Part shown: positions 52,214 to 61,268 of the stretch, one piece after another
Layout: the number at the start of each line of letters is the position of its first letter
Position numbering within the stretch: the stretch's first letter is position 1
Program-made: the position numbers and the translations under genes
The notes under the pieces: generated by a model
Database searches by the model: none
Told to the model about the DNA's origin: nothing
The model's input: the letters and a program-made list of their open reading frames with translations, nothing else
Assembly: GCA_027338645.1 (NCBI GenBank)
Contig: DAHWSH010000002.1
Coordinates: 1-64,000, forward strand
DNA: 64,000 bases
From: JAJZIH01 sp021785265
GTDB lineage: Bacteria > Pseudomonadota > Gammaproteobacteria > JAKAQQ01
Direction of reading: 5' to 3'

Positions 52214-54148
52214 TCACGACTTGCCGTTCTTGTGGTCGTCCACCTCTTCGAACTCGGCATCCACCACTTCCTCGCTGCCGGATCGGTTCTGGCCGGCTCC
52301 ATTCGCTTCGGCCGCGCTGGACTGGGCATTCGCATTTTCGTAAAGACGCTGACCCAGTGTGGCGCTCGCCTGGGCCAAGGCCTGGGCCTTCGCCTCCAGT
52401 ATCGCCTGATCCCCGGTATCCAAAACACTCTTGAGATCCGACAGGGCGGCTTCGACCCGGGCCCGCTCTTCTGCCGGCACTTTTTCACCCATCTCATGGA
52501 GGGTTTTCTCGGTGACGTGGATCAGGCTATCCGCCTGGTTCCGGGCCTCGATCCGCTCACGGGCCCGCCGGTCCTCTTCACGGTGGGCTTCGGCCTCGGT
52601 CACCATCCGCTTGATCTCATCTTCGGTCAGACCACTCGAAGCCCGGATGATAATCGATTGCTCCTTGCCGGTTGCCTTATCTTTCGCAGACACATGGAGG
52701 ATCCCATTGGCATCGATGTCGAAAGTGACTTCGATCTGCGGAATGCCCCGGGGAGCCGTGGGAATCCCAGCCAGATCAAAACGTCCAAGGGACTTGTTGT
52801 CCCGTGCCAGTTCGCGTTCCCCCTGGACCACATGAATCGTGACGGCGGACTGGTTGTCATCGGCGGTCGAAAAGACCTGCGTCGCCTTGGTGGGGATCGT
52901 GGTGTTTTTGTCAATAATCCGGGTCATGACCCCGCCCAATGTCTCAATTCCCAGAGAAAGCGGAGTCACGTCGAGGAGCAGGACATCTTTGACCTCACCC
53001 TGCAGCACCCCCCCCTGAATCGCCGCACCAATCGCCACGGCTTCGTCCGGGTTGACATCCCGGCGGGGTTCCTTGCCGAAAAACTCGCGGACCACAGTTT
53101 GCACCTTGGGCATGCGGGTCTGTCCTCCCACGAGGATGACATCGTCAATGTCCCGAACCGACAGATGGGCATCCTGGATGGCCAGACGGCAGGGCTCGAT
53201 GGTCTTCTGGATCAGATCCTCGACCAGGGCTTCAAGCTTGGCCCGGGTCAGACGGATATTGAGGTGTTTGGGACCACTGGCATCCGCTGTAATGTAGGGC
53301 AGATTGATTTCTGTCTGCTGGGTCGAGCTGAGCTCAATCTTGGCCTTTTCCGCCGCTTCCCGCAGCCTCTGCATCGCCAGGGGGTCACTTCGCACATCGA
53401 TCCCCTGCTCCTTTCGGAACTCATCCGCCAGATAGTCGATCACGCGCCTGTCAAAATCCTCACCCCCAAGGAATGTATCCCCGTTTGTCGACAGGACTTC
53501 GAACTGTCGCTCGCCATCCAACTCGGCAATCTCGATGATCGAGATATCGAACGTGCCCCCACCGAGATCGTAAACCGCCACCTTGGTGTCCTTCGGTTTC
53601 TTGTCCAGCCCGAACGCCAGGGCCGCCGCCGTCGGCTCGTTAATGATCCGCTTGACCTCTAATCCGGCAATACGGCCTGCGTCTTTCGTCGCCTGCCGCT
53701 GGGAATCATTGAAGTAGGCCGGAACGGTAATCACTGCATCGGTAACGGCCTCTCCCAGGTAGTCCTCCGCCGTCTTTTTCATTTTCATGAGGACCCGGGC
53801 CGAGATTTCTGGCGGGGACATTTGCTTGCCCGACACTTCGACCCATGCATCGCCATTTTTGGCCTGCACGATCGAGAAAGGGGAGCGAGTCAGGGAATCC
53901 TGGACCATCGGTTCGCTAAACCGCCGGCCAATCAATCGCTTGACCGCATAGAGGGTATTTTTAGGATTGGTCACAGCCTGGCGCTTGGCCGTTTGTCCCA
54001 CCAGCACGTCGCCATCCTTCGCAAAAGCCACGACCGACGGAGTGGTCCGATCCCCCTCGCTATTGGGAATCACCTTGGGTTGCCCCCCCTCCATGACGGC
54101 GACGCAAGAATTCGTGGTTCCCAAATCGATGCCAATGATTTTAGACAT
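52214..54148 (-). CDS. dnaK: Molecular chaperone DnaK (Hsp70)
   Basis: DnaK is the ATP-driven central chaperone. From ATG 54148 the protein has 644 residues. It begins KIIGIDLGTTNSCVAVMEG, then has AVITVPAYFNDSQRQATKDA, VAVYDLGGGTFDISIIE and VILVGGQTRMPKVQ, followed by the substrate-binding domain and a Gly/Glu-rich lid end (VDAEFEEVDD, the GrpE-independent tail motif). The ATG has GGAGA six bases upstream; an in-frame start four codons earlier is less likely. A long reading frame on the opposite strand is a known artefact of dnaK composition. Confidence 0.98.
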   Translation of the reverse strand: MSKIIGIDLGTTNSCVAVMEGGQPKVIPNSEGDRTTPSVVAFAKDGDVLVGQTAKRQAVTNPKNTLYAVKRLIGRRFSEPMVQDSLTRSPFSIVQAKNGDAWVEVSGKQMSPPEISARVLMKMKKTAEDYLGEAVTDAVITVPAYFNDSQRQATKDAGRIAGLEVKRIINEPTAAALAFGLDKKPKDTKVAVYDLGGGTFDISIIEIAELDGERQFEVLSTNGDTFLGGEDFDRRVIDYLADEFRKEQGIDVRSDPLAMQRLREAAEKAKIELSSTQQTEINLPYITADASGPKHLNIRLTRAKLEALVEDLIQKTIEPCRLAIQDAHLSVRDIDDVILVGGQTRMPKVQTVVREFFGKEPRRDVNPDEAVAIGAAIQGGVLQGEVKDVLLLDVTPLSLGIETLGGVMTRIIDKNTTIPTKATQVFSTADDNQSAVTIHVVQGERELARDNKSLGRFDLAGIPTAPRGIPQIEVTFDIDANGILHVSAKDKATGKEQSIIIRASSGLTEDEIKRMVTEAEAHREEDRRARERIEARNQADSLIHVTEKTLHEMGEKVPAEERARVEAALSDLKSVLDTGDQAILEAKAQALAQASATLGQRLYENANAQSSAAEANGAGQNRSGSEEVVDAEFEEVDDHKNGKS

Positions 54149-54236
54149 AAATTTCTCCAAACGCGGTTTCGATCACAATCCAGCCCGGAGGCTCACCATT
54201 TCTATCAACCCAAATATGGGGACGGATAGTCCCGGA

Positions 54237-54794
54237 TCAAGCCTCATCAGGCCGGTTGACGATGACCCGTGCAGGACGCAGGAGACGCCCCCTTAAACGA
54301 TACCCCTTCTGAATGACCCGGAGCACGGTTTCGGGGCCGGCTTGCGGCGCAGACTCAGTCCCGATGGCTTCCTGGTATTCCGGGTCAAACGGCTGATGAA
54401 GAGGGTCAATCTCTTCAACACCTTGTTTTTCAAGTAGTTGTTTGAAAAGCCGGAGTGTCAGTTCGACGCCTTCTTTAAGTCCAGCTCCCGCCTCTCCGGT
54501 TGCACTCTGAAGTCCCAGCTCCAGACTGTCCTTGACGGTCACCAAATCGGTGATAAACCCTTCCAACGCATAGCGATGGGCATTTTCCACCTCCCGCTGC
54601 GTCCGCTTCTTGAGATTCTCGAACTCCGCCGCTACACGAAGATAGCGTTCCCAATTCTCCCGAGCTTTTCGCTCCGCATCCTCAAAACTGGCCTGGAGCT
54701 GTCCAATCCGGTCCGGGTCTGCCGCATCGGCCGAAGCGGACGGCTCGGTGCTTTCCGGACAACCGGGTGGCAAGGTCTGTGGATCTTCCAACAT
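54237..54794 (-). CDS. grpE: Nucleotide exchange factor GrpE
   Basis: GrpE releases ADP from DnaK. The 185-residue protein has an acidic/Ser-rich disordered N-terminus, a long coiled coil (QASFEDAERKARENWERYLR, AAEFENLKKRTQRE) and the C-terminal beta domain (VLRVIQKGYRLRGRLLRPARV) with the signature conserved across bacteria. The ATG at 54794 has AGGAGAG upstream. A GTG one codon earlier is possible. Confidence 0.95.
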   Translation of the reverse strand: MLEDPQTLPPGCPESTEPSASADAADPDRIGQLQASFEDAERKARENWERYLRVAAEFENLKKRTQREVENAHRYALEGFITDLVTVKDSLELGLQSATGEAGAGLKEGVELTLRLFKQLLEKQGVEEIDPLHQPFDPEYQEAIGTESAPQAGPETVLRVIQKGYRLRGRLLRPARVIVNRPDEA

Positions 54795-54897
54795 CACTCT
54801 CCTCTCCAGCGCGATGAATCACAGCGACGACTGGCCCTGCCTCCCACGCAAGCGAACACCACCGCCAAACCGGAGGAGGCGCAGCCGGGAAGTCAGC

Positions 54898-55956
54898 TCA
54901 GTGGTTCTGCAGCGAGGCGCCGATCAGGTCGGCACTGACCTGGACAATCGGAATGATCTTTTCGTACGGAATCCGCGTCGGTCCGATCACTCCGAGGACC
55001 CCCAAAGTCCGCCCCCCCGCCCGGTACGGCGAGAGAATCACTGAGCAGGGACTCAGGGCATTATACCCGGACTCACTCCCGATATAAATCTGGACCCGGT
55101 CTGCACGCACGCTGGCGTCAAACAGACGGATGAGATCCCGCTGACGGGCAAGAGTATCGAGAAGATCGCGCAGGCGGGATAAATCTCTCAGTTCATCGAA
55201 ATCCATGAGATTGACCTCTCCACTCACCACCACCTCCGGAGTCGGAGTCAGGGTCTGGGCCAGAATCGTTTCCGCGAGAGACATCGCCTGCTTCATCCAG
55301 TCGGAAAGTCCCGCCCGCGTCTTCTGCAGGTCACCCACCAGTCGTTGGCGGACCGCTTCCAGGTTCCGTCCAACGAACATCTCGTTCAAGAATTGGGCCG
55401 CTTGTGCCAGAAAAGACCGGGAATAGGGGGCCGCGGTTTCAATGAGTCGGTTTTGAACCTCCTGATCATCGGTCAAGAGAACCACCAGGATCCGATGTTC
55501 CGACAAAGGAACAAATTCGATCCGGTTCCAGGACAGCTGGTCCCTTCCGGGAAGAGTCACGACCGCCGCCAAGTGGGTAATCGAGGACAGCAGTTCAGTG
55601 GCCGCACTCCACTGCCCCATCGTGACCGGTTTCTGTTCAAACCCGGTTTTCAGGGTTTCGATCAGTTCCGGGCCCACGGCGGGAGCCTCGATCAGGCTAT
55701 CCACGAAAAAGCGGTATCCCAAAACGGTGGGAACCCGTCCGGCCGAGGTGTGAGGGGAATGGATCAGACCCGCATCTTCAAGATCCGCCATGACGTTGCG
55801 AATGGTCGCCGAACTCAAGGCATGGCCGAAATCGCGCGCCAGCGTCCGGGACGCGACCGGTTGCCCGTCCTGAATGTAGTGCTCGATCAGCAACTTCAGT
55901 ACGGCACGCGCCCGCTCATCCAGCTCGGGTAATGGAGATCCGGGTGGATTCGTCAT
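54898..55956 (-). CDS. hrcA: Heat-shock repressor HrcA
   Basis: HrcA represses heat-shock operons by binding CIRCE elements and is stabilised by GroEL. The 352-residue protein has an N-terminal winged helix (ERARAVLKLLIEHYIQDGQP, LSSATIRNVMADLEDAGL), a dimer domain, and a C-terminal segment with VIGPTRIPYEKIIPIV. Length and motifs match. No CIRCE inverted repeat was found upstream of hrcA, grpE, dnaK or dnaJ here, so its targets may be groESL or a distant operon. It is first in the hrcA-grpE-dnaK-dnaJ order. Confidence 0.95.
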   Translation of the reverse strand: MTNPPGSPLPELDERARAVLKLLIEHYIQDGQPVASRTLARDFGHALSSATIRNVMADLEDAGLIHSPHTSAGRVPTVLGYRFFVDSLIEAPAVGPELIETLKTGFEQKPVTMGQWSAATELLSSITHLAAVVTLPGRDQLSWNRIEFVPLSEHRILVVLLTDDQEVQNRLIETAAPYSRSFLAQAAQFLNEMFVGRNLEAVRQRLVGDLQKTRAGLSDWMKQAMSLAETILAQTLTPTPEVVVSGEVNLMDFDELRDLSRLRDLLDTLARQRDLIRLFDASVRADRVQIYIGSESGYNALSPCSVILSPYRAGGRTLGVLGVIGPTRIPYEKIIPIVQVSADLIGASLQNH

Positions 55957-56052
55957 CTGGTCGACGGGGAATCCTGTCTAACAGGAGGAAACTGGTTCAA
56001 GTTACCATAAATTGCCGGAGAACACGCACCAGCCGGGTGTTCCGTCAAGCCT

Positions 56053-56079
56053 CCCGGTTGACCCCGTCGGGAAACCGGG
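56053..56079. repeat. Inverted repeat in the hrcA/nadK divergent region
   Basis: CCCGGTT and AACCGGG pair across a 13-base loop in the 164-base region 55957-56120, which holds no gene. It is not the CIRCE sequence. It may be an operator or attenuator for either gene; nothing more can be said. Confidence 0.3.
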
Positions 56080-56120
56080 GAAAGTGACGCCCCCCGGGCC
56101 GTCTAAGGTAACATCAGCCC

Positions 56121-56984
56121 ATGCCGACACTCGCACGTGCCTACATTTTCTGCCGGGGAGAGACTCCCGCGTGTCCGTCCGTCCTCGTCACCCTCGAAAG
56201 GATTCTCGGACAGGCCGGCATACCCATCGTTCAGAAACGTGAAATACCGGGAGTTTCCGGGCAAACCGATCCTCCGCCCAGCGAAGCCGTCTTCGAACCG
56301 GGGGACTTTGCCATCAGTGTCGGGGGGGATGGCACCTTTTTGGCCACCGCCACGGCCACACGGGCGGAGATTCCGATACTGGGCATCAATCTGGGTCGAC
56401 TGGGTTATCTCACGGATTTCGCCGCCGATCGGCTCGACCGGGAGCTCCGACCCCTTCTCGAAGGACACTACCAAACCGAAACACGGATCCTCATTCGGGG
56501 ATGCCTAAAACCCGGACCGTCTGAATGGCGTCTCGCCCTGAACGACATCGTCCTGGGAAAGGCCGATGGCGGGAGGATGATCGATATCGAAACCTGGATC
56601 GAAGGACGCTTTGTCTGTGCTCACCGAGCCGATGGACTGATTGTCTCGACACCGAGTGGCTCCACCGCTTACGCCCTTTCCTGCGGCGGGCCGATTCTTC
56701 ATCCGGAGCTGTCCTGCCTCGTCATCCTTCCGATTGCCCCTCACAACCTGTCCGACCGCCCACTGGTCATCCCGGGAGAGGCCCAAGTTGAGCTCCGGGT
56801 ACCGGAGGGGCAGGCCTCGCGTTGCCTCGTCAACTGGGATGGTTCCGCCACCCGGCGTCTCGACCCCGGAGTCCGGGTCCAGATTAACCGGGCGGATCGT
56901 GAACTCAAGATCATCCACCCGGCGAGCTACGATCCGATCTCTCGTTTGCGCGAGAAGCTCCATTGGGGCCGGTCCGAGAGTTAG
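56121..56984 (+). CDS. nadK: NAD kinase
   Basis: NadK phosphorylates NAD+ to NADP+. The 287-residue protein has ISVGGDGTFLATATAT (the GGDGT motif), ILGINLGRLGYLTDF, and a C-terminal DGLIVSTPSGSTAYALSCGGP plus LVIPGEAQVELRV. It supplies NADP for the pentose phosphate enzymes encoded elsewhere in this window. It ends 2 bases before recN, the usual nadK-recN pair. Confidence 0.96.
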   Translation: MPTLARAYIFCRGETPACPSVLVTLERILGQAGIPIVQKREIPGVSGQTDPPPSEAVFEPGDFAISVGGDGTFLATATATRAEIPILGINLGRLGYLTDFAADRLDRELRPLLEGHYQTETRILIRGCLKPGPSEWRLALNDIVLGKADGGRMIDIETWIEGRFVCAHRADGLIVSTPSGSTAYALSCGGPILHPELSCLVILPIAPHNLSDRPLVIPGEAQVELRVPEGQASRCLVNWDGSATRRLDPGVRVQINRADRELKIIHPASYDPISRLREKLHWGRSES

Positions 56985-56986
56985 GC

Positions 56987-58669
56987 ATGCTGGCCAGCCT
57001 CGAAATCCGAAACTATGCCCTGATCAGCCAACTGGAACTGGACTTCGAACCGGGACTGACGGTGCTCACGGGGGAGACCGGAGCCGGCAAGTCGATCCTG
57101 ATCGAGGCGTTGGGACTGGCCTTGGGCGGACGAGCCGACAGTGTGGTGGTCGGCCCTGAGCGGGATGAAAGCGCAATCACCGCCCTGTTCCGGCCTGGAA
57201 AGCGCTCCCAGGCTGAGTGCTGGCTTCGGGAGCAAGGCCTGGGCGACGGTGAGGAATGTACCCTCCGGCGTTTGGTTTACCGGGACGGAAAACCCTCGCG
57301 GGCCTATGTCAACGGACATCCCGTAACGTTGCAGATGCTTGGTCAGTTCAGTGACTTGTTGGTCGATCTTCATGGACAGCATGAGCATCAGTCCCTCACC
57401 CGTCGCGAGACCCAGATGATGCTACTTGACGTCTTCGGCGGTCTTTCCGCTCAGGTCCAAGACATCCAGTCTCGCTATAGCGGATGGCACAAAGCCCGTC
57501 TCGCCCTTGAAGCACAGGAAAACCAGACTGCGACGTCCGAGTCGGAAGCGGCAACCGTCCGGGACCGATTGGAGCAGCTCGTGTCGCTGGACCCGCGGGC
57601 CGGAGAGTTCGAGCACCTGTCCGAGTCCCAGAAGCGGTTTGACCATCTTGAACGCATCCGTCAGGGACTGCTCGCCATCCGGAAGTTGCTCACCGGCGGG
57701 GAGGATCCCCAGGCCCCCGGATGTGAACCGCTTCTGGGCCGAGCCCAAAGGGAGCTTCGGCCACTCCTGTCTCTGGATCCCGGTCTTGAAATCCTCGCTG
57801 GCCGGATCGACACGACCCTGGAGGCCATCGGTCAATGTGAAGAGACACTCGACCAGTATGAGAGCCGCGTCGAGATCGATGCCGCCAACATGGAATCCAC
57901 CCGGCAACGCTTTGACCGCTATCAGGAACTGGCCTACCGCTTTCACCTGCGACCCGAGGGTCTTGTGGAAGCACTGGAGGAGACGCGGCGCCGAGCAGAA
58001 GTCCTGGCCGTGGGTTCTGGCCTCCTCGAACGCTACCGGGCCGAGACGGTAGCGGCTGAACAGCACTATCAAAAAGCGGCCCAGGAACTATCACGGGAGC
58101 GTCGGGATGCAGCAACCCGGCTGGAGGAAGCCGTGAACCGCCTGCTTCCTGAGTTCGGGATGTCGGGCGCCCGTCTCTCCGTAAACTTCGAGTCAACGCC
58201 CCCGGGACCCCGTGGCCTCGAATCGATCCGGCTGGATTTCAGGAGTCATGCCGACCAGCCCATCCTGCCTCTGGTCAAAATCGCTTCCGGTGGCGAGTTA
58301 TCCCGTCTGGCCCTGGCCCTCCAGCTGGGCTCGGCCCACGCCCAATGGATCCCGACACTGATCTTTGATGAAATCGATTCCGGAATCGGCGGTCGCGTCG
58401 CCGAACGGGTCGGACTCAAACTCCGGGCTCTGGCCGGGCACCGGCAGGTCTTTTGCATCACCCACCTGCCTCAGGTCGCCTGCCAGGGACATCACCATCT
58501 CCGGGTGGTCAAGGAAAGCCGACGCGGAGTCACTCGAACCCAGATCGTTCCCCTGGATCCCAAATCGCGGGAACAGGAGGTTGCGCGCATGCTGGCCGGC
58601 GAGGAAGTCACCGACGCGGCTGTCCGCCATGCCCGTGAACTCATCGACCGGGCACAAAAAACGCCCTGA
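56987..58669 (+). CDS. recN: DNA repair protein RecN
   Basis: RecN is an SMC-like protein that holds broken DNA ends during double-strand break repair. The 560-residue protein has N-terminal Walker A TGETGAGKSILIEAL near residue 28, QHEHQSL, a central coiled coil (rich in Glu/Arg/Leu), the ABC signature ASGGELSRLALALQ near residue 434, Walker B TLIFDEIDSGIGG and the switch His in ITHLPQVA. The start ATG 56987 (MLASLEIRNYALI) follows the nadK stop directly. An ATG at 56963 lies inside nadK. Confidence 0.96.
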   Translation: MLASLEIRNYALISQLELDFEPGLTVLTGETGAGKSILIEALGLALGGRADSVVVGPERDESAITALFRPGKRSQAECWLREQGLGDGEECTLRRLVYRDGKPSRAYVNGHPVTLQMLGQFSDLLVDLHGQHEHQSLTRRETQMMLLDVFGGLSAQVQDIQSRYSGWHKARLALEAQENQTATSESEAATVRDRLEQLVSLDPRAGEFEHLSESQKRFDHLERIRQGLLAIRKLLTGGEDPQAPGCEPLLGRAQRELRPLLSLDPGLEILAGRIDTTLEAIGQCEETLDQYESRVEIDAANMESTRQRFDRYQELAYRFHLRPEGLVEALEETRRRAEVLAVGSGLLERYRAETVAAEQHYQKAAQELSRERRDAATRLEEAVNRLLPEFGMSGARLSVNFESTPPGPRGLESIRLDFRSHADQPILPLVKIASGGELSRLALALQLGSAHAQWIPTLIFDEIDSGIGGRVAERVGLKLRALAGHRQVFCITHLPQVACQGHHHLRVVKESRRGVTRTQIVPLDPKSREQEVARMLAGEEVTDAAVRHARELIDRAQKTP

Positions 58670-58713
58670 TCGGTTATGATGGCCGCTCCTCCCAGCGCCT
58701 CTGGCCGTCACCG

Positions 58714-59064
58714 ATGAGTTTTCGCAACCGGTTATTGCTGTTGGGTTCGTGTGCGATCGGACTGGTCGGCTGCAGTTTGGTCTATATCGCGCCCATGCAC
58801 CAGGGTAATTATCTTTCACCCGCGATGATGCATGAGCTCAAGGTCGGTATGACCCAATCGCAGGTCACCTACCTTCTGGGTCCGCCAGCGCTCAAAAACC
58901 CCTTTTCTGCCCATCGCTGGGTGTACATCTACTACCGGAAGGCCGGCCACTTTTCATCCGCCCGGCTTCGTCATCTTTGGATCGTGTTTCATCAAGGGCG
59001 GGTCGTCCGGATTCAACGCCGGCCGGGTCTCCAAACGGCAAAACCAAAGCCGGGGTCTCACTGA
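58714..59064 (+). CDS. bamE: Outer-membrane assembly lipoprotein BamE (SmpA/OmlA)
   Basis: BamE is a small lipoprotein of the BAM complex that inserts outer-membrane proteins. The 116-residue precursor has a lipoprotein signal with lipobox LVGC (Cys at about residue 20), then the BamE fold: the family segment KVGMTQSQVTYLLGPP, followed by WVYIYYRKAG. The C-terminal 20 residues are basic and Pro-rich, an extension. The usual divergent fur gene is absent. It overlaps the 3' end of convergent rnfH by 7 bases. Confidence 0.9.
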   Translation: MSFRNRLLLLGSCAIGLVGCSLVYIAPMHQGNYLSPAMMHELKVGMTQSQVTYLLGPPALKNPFSAHRWVYIYYRKAGHFSSARLRHLWIVFHQGRVVRIQRRPGLQTAKPKPGSH

Positions 59065-59345
59065 CTGACTGGCTTCGCCCTTCGCCCCAACCGCTTGAGC
59101 CGCAGGTCTCCCGGACGGATCGTGAGTGACTTGAGAAACTCAACCCGATCCATCGGCCGAAGAACCGTGTCGAAACTGATCTGCCGGCCTTCCACGGCGA
59201 TCCCTCCACCCGCAGCAAGCCAGCGCTCGGCAAAATCTTGAAGCCCAGCCATCCCAAGCGCATCGGTCAGAGTCGATCCCACGGTCAGAGTCAGTATCCG
59301 CCGGCACTCGGCTTCCCCCTTCATCCAGACCATCTCAATCCACAT
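59058..59345 (-). CDS. rnfH: RnfH-family ubiquitin-like protein
   Basis: RnfH (UPF0125) is a beta-grasp protein whose role is unproven; the ratA-rnfH pair is widely conserved near smpB and bamE. From ATG 59345 the 95-residue sequence has ILTLTVGSTLTDALGMAGL and the diagnostic LRPMDRVEFLKSLTIRPGD, ending in a basic tail. The open frame reaches 59390, inside ratA; ATG 59345 overlaps ratA by 11 bases. Confidence 0.85.
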   Translation of the reverse strand: MWIEMVWMKGEAECRRILTLTVGSTLTDALGMAGLQDFAERWLAAGGGIAVEGRQISFDTVLRPMDRVEFLKSLTIRPGDLRLKRLGRRAKPVSQ

Positions 59346-59802
59346 GGCGGCCCTCCGGGTATCTTCTCCGGGCTTCTTCCACAAAGGCATCGGTCAAAGT
59401 CTCCATGGCTTCACCGATCAAGGGAGCAACCAGATGCCCCATCATGCGACTGCCTGTCACAAAGGACAGATCGAGTCGGACCTCGCACTGTCCAGAGCCT
59501 ACAGGTTCGAACCTCCAGGTCCCGTCCAGTTCGCGCAAAGGTCCCTCGACCAGCTTCATGCGAATCTGGTCAGGGAAATGGTTCGAGTTACGGGTCCTCA
59601 ACCGATACCGGAGGGGCCCCCACGCGAGGCCCATCTCCGCCAAGACGATTTCACATCCCTCAACTTCCACTTCTTTCCCGAGGATGCTCGCAGTCGCACA
59701 CCAAGGCAAAAACCGGGAATAGGATGGAACATCTGCAACGAGCCGGTACATTTCCTCGATGCGACACGGGACACGAGCACGTCTTTGAATATTCCGCAAC
59801 AC
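59335..59802 (-). CDS. ratA: RatA / COQ10-like START-domain protein
   Basis: A 155-residue polyketide-cyclase/START-like protein. E. coli RatA was described as blocking 70S assembly, while mitochondrial COQ10 binds ubiquinone, so the true role here is open. Diagnostic pieces: VADVPSYSRFLPWCATASIL near the N-terminus and LDGTWRFEPVGSGQCEVRLDLSF. A Phe-Pro pair in the first and an Arg-Met-Met segment in the C-terminal helix are typical. It is divergent from smpB with 43 bases between. Confidence 0.88.
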   Translation of the reverse strand: MLRNIQRRARVPCRIEEMYRLVADVPSYSRFLPWCATASILGKEVEVEGCEIVLAEMGLAWGPLRYRLRTRNSNHFPDQIRMKLVEGPLRELDGTWRFEPVGSGQCEVRLDLSFVTGSRMMGHLVAPLIGEAMETLTDAFVEEARRRYPEGRHVD

Positions 59803-59833
59803 GGGGCAGGGATCGTCTCAGGAAGTGCCCCCG

Positions 59834-59839
59834 TATAAT
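59834..59839 (+). promoter_or_regulatory. -10 element of smpB (leaderless candidate)
   Basis: A perfect TATAAT ends six bases before the smpB ATG (59846), and no ribosome site is visible between them. Transcription would be expected within a few bases of the ATG, giving a leaderless mRNA. The -35 region (59811-59816) is weak. Confidence 0.5.
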
Positions 59840-59845
59840 GCCATC

Positions 59846-60331
59846 ATGAAGGATCAGACGCCGAGATCACAGGCCCCGCCCCGGGTTGAAAACCGCAGGG
59901 CACGCCACGACTACTCCATCGAGGAACGCTACGAAGCCGGTCTGGTGCTCGAAGGGTGGGAAGTCAAAGCCCTGAGGGCGGGGCGCATCCAGATCCGGGA
60001 CAGCTATGCCATCGTCAAGAATGGTGCCATTTGGCTGATTGGAAGCCAGATTGCCCCGCTGCCCACCGTCTCCACTCACCGGACCGTCGACCCGGAGCGA
60101 ACACGCAAGCTACTCCTTCACCAACGGGAAATCGACACCCTACGCGGAGCCGTTGAACGACGCGGACTGACCCTGGTTCCCTTGCGGTTGTATTGGAAGC
60201 ACGGCCGGGCCAAACTGGAACTGGGCCTGGCGCGGGGCAAAAAACTCCACGACAAGCGGCGAAGCGAGCGGGAAAGGGACTGGGCCAGGCAAAAAGCCCG
60301 ACTCTTGCGTCATGAACGCCCTTCTTCTTGA
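59846..60331 (+). CDS. smpB: SsrA-binding protein SmpB
   Basis: SmpB binds tmRNA (ssrA) and rescues stalled ribosomes. The 161-residue protein has NRRARHDYSIEERYEAGLVL, EGWEVKALRAGRIQIRDSYA and KLLLHQREIDTLRGAVERRG, with a basic C-terminal tail (GKKLHDKRRSERERDWARQK) that enters the mRNA channel. ATG 59846 is the start; earlier in-frame GTG 59825 would cross the TATAAT box. The ssrA RNA gene itself is not in the window. Confidence 0.96.
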   Translation: MKDQTPRSQAPPRVENRRARHDYSIEERYEAGLVLEGWEVKALRAGRIQIRDSYAIVKNGAIWLIGSQIAPLPTVSTHRTVDPERTRKLLLHQREIDTLRGAVERRGLTLVPLRLYWKHGRAKLELGLARGKKLHDKRRSERERDWARQKARLLRHERPSS

Positions 60332-60344
60332 TGAGCCCGCGGGG

Positions 60345-61208
60345 TCAGGACCCGCAGACGACCGGACGTGATCCCGGACGGATCCACTCACTGTAGGAAC
60401 CGGCATAGAGCCGTGATCCCGTGAGCCCGGCCCATTCCATCGCCAGTAATGTCTGGCAGGCAGTCACCCCGGAACCGCAGGAATGGATCACCTCCCGTGG
60501 GGGGCGTGCCCCCAGGGCGTCGGCAAAACGCCGGCGGAGCTCGCCCGGGTCGAGGAAACGCCCATCGGGAGCCAGTGTCTCCAAGTAACAGAGATTGACA
60601 GCGCCCGGGATGTGCCCCGGTACGGTGTCGATGGGCTCCTCAAGTCCCTGATAGCGGGCAGACTGGCGTACATCCAGGAGCAGTCCCTCGACCTGACCCG
60701 CCACAATGGCTTCGATGGCTGGAGTGGTCAGCCACATACTGGAGTCAGGCCGTGGTTCGAAAGACTTCGGCCGCACCGGCGAGGGATTGCCGGACTCGAT
60801 CGGCCCCCCACTGTCGACCCAAGCCGACCAGCCTCCATCGAGAACGGACACGTTCGACAAACCGAGCCAGCGCGCAAGCCACCATAAGCGAGCTGCGAAG
60901 GGTCCCGTGGTTTGGTCGTAGGCCACAACCCGTGCCTCCCGGTCAACACCGGCCTGACCCAGCCAACGCGCCAGTGCAAAGGGGTCGGGCAAGGGATGCC
61001 TTCCGCTCCTTTCCGTCATGGGACCCGAGAGAACCCGGTCGAGATGGGCATACCGAGCTCCCGGGATATGCCCGTTTTCCCAGCTCCGCTCCCCCCAACC
61101 GGGGTCCTCGAGCCGGAACCGGCAATCGAACAGGCACACACCCGTCTGGTCGATCCACGCTTTCAGGGTCTTCCCGTCAATCACGGCCGGGCTGGCGGCA
61201 GATCCCAT
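60345..61208 (-). CDS. sseA: 3-mercaptopyruvate sulfurtransferase (SseA-type tandem rhodanese)
   Basis: A 287-residue protein with two rhodanese domains. The N-terminal one is inactive (IDGKTLKAWIDQTGVCLFDCR to LDGGWSAWVDSGG), and the C-terminal one has the catalytic loop HSCGSGVTAC. The CGSGVTA loop is the form linked to 3-mercaptopyruvate as sulfur donor; CRKGVTA would indicate thiosulfate. ATG 61208 is preferred to an upstream in-frame start at 61235. It is divergent from the SDR gene. Confidence 0.9.
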   Translation of the reverse strand: MGSAASPAVIDGKTLKAWIDQTGVCLFDCRFRLEDPGWGERSWENGHIPGARYAHLDRVLSGPMTERSGRHPLPDPFALARWLGQAGVDREARVVAYDQTTGPFAARLWWLARWLGLSNVSVLDGGWSAWVDSGGPIESGNPSPVRPKSFEPRPDSSMWLTTPAIEAIVAGQVEGLLLDVRQSARYQGLEEPIDTVPGHIPGAVNLCYLETLAPDGRFLDPGELRRRFADALGARPPREVIHSCGSGVTACQTLLAMEWAGLTGSRLYAGSYSEWIRPGSRPVVCGS

Positions 61209-61268
61209 CACCGATTCCCATTTTGAGCACCGCATGAGAGTATATAGCGAAGGTTGGAGAAGCCCAAG

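Noticed and set aside
52232..53662. 476-residue open frame on + antisense to dnaK
   Set aside because: Long antisense frames in dnaK are a well-known effect of its codon composition. The dnaK product is complete and conserved, and the antisense product has no recognisable motif.
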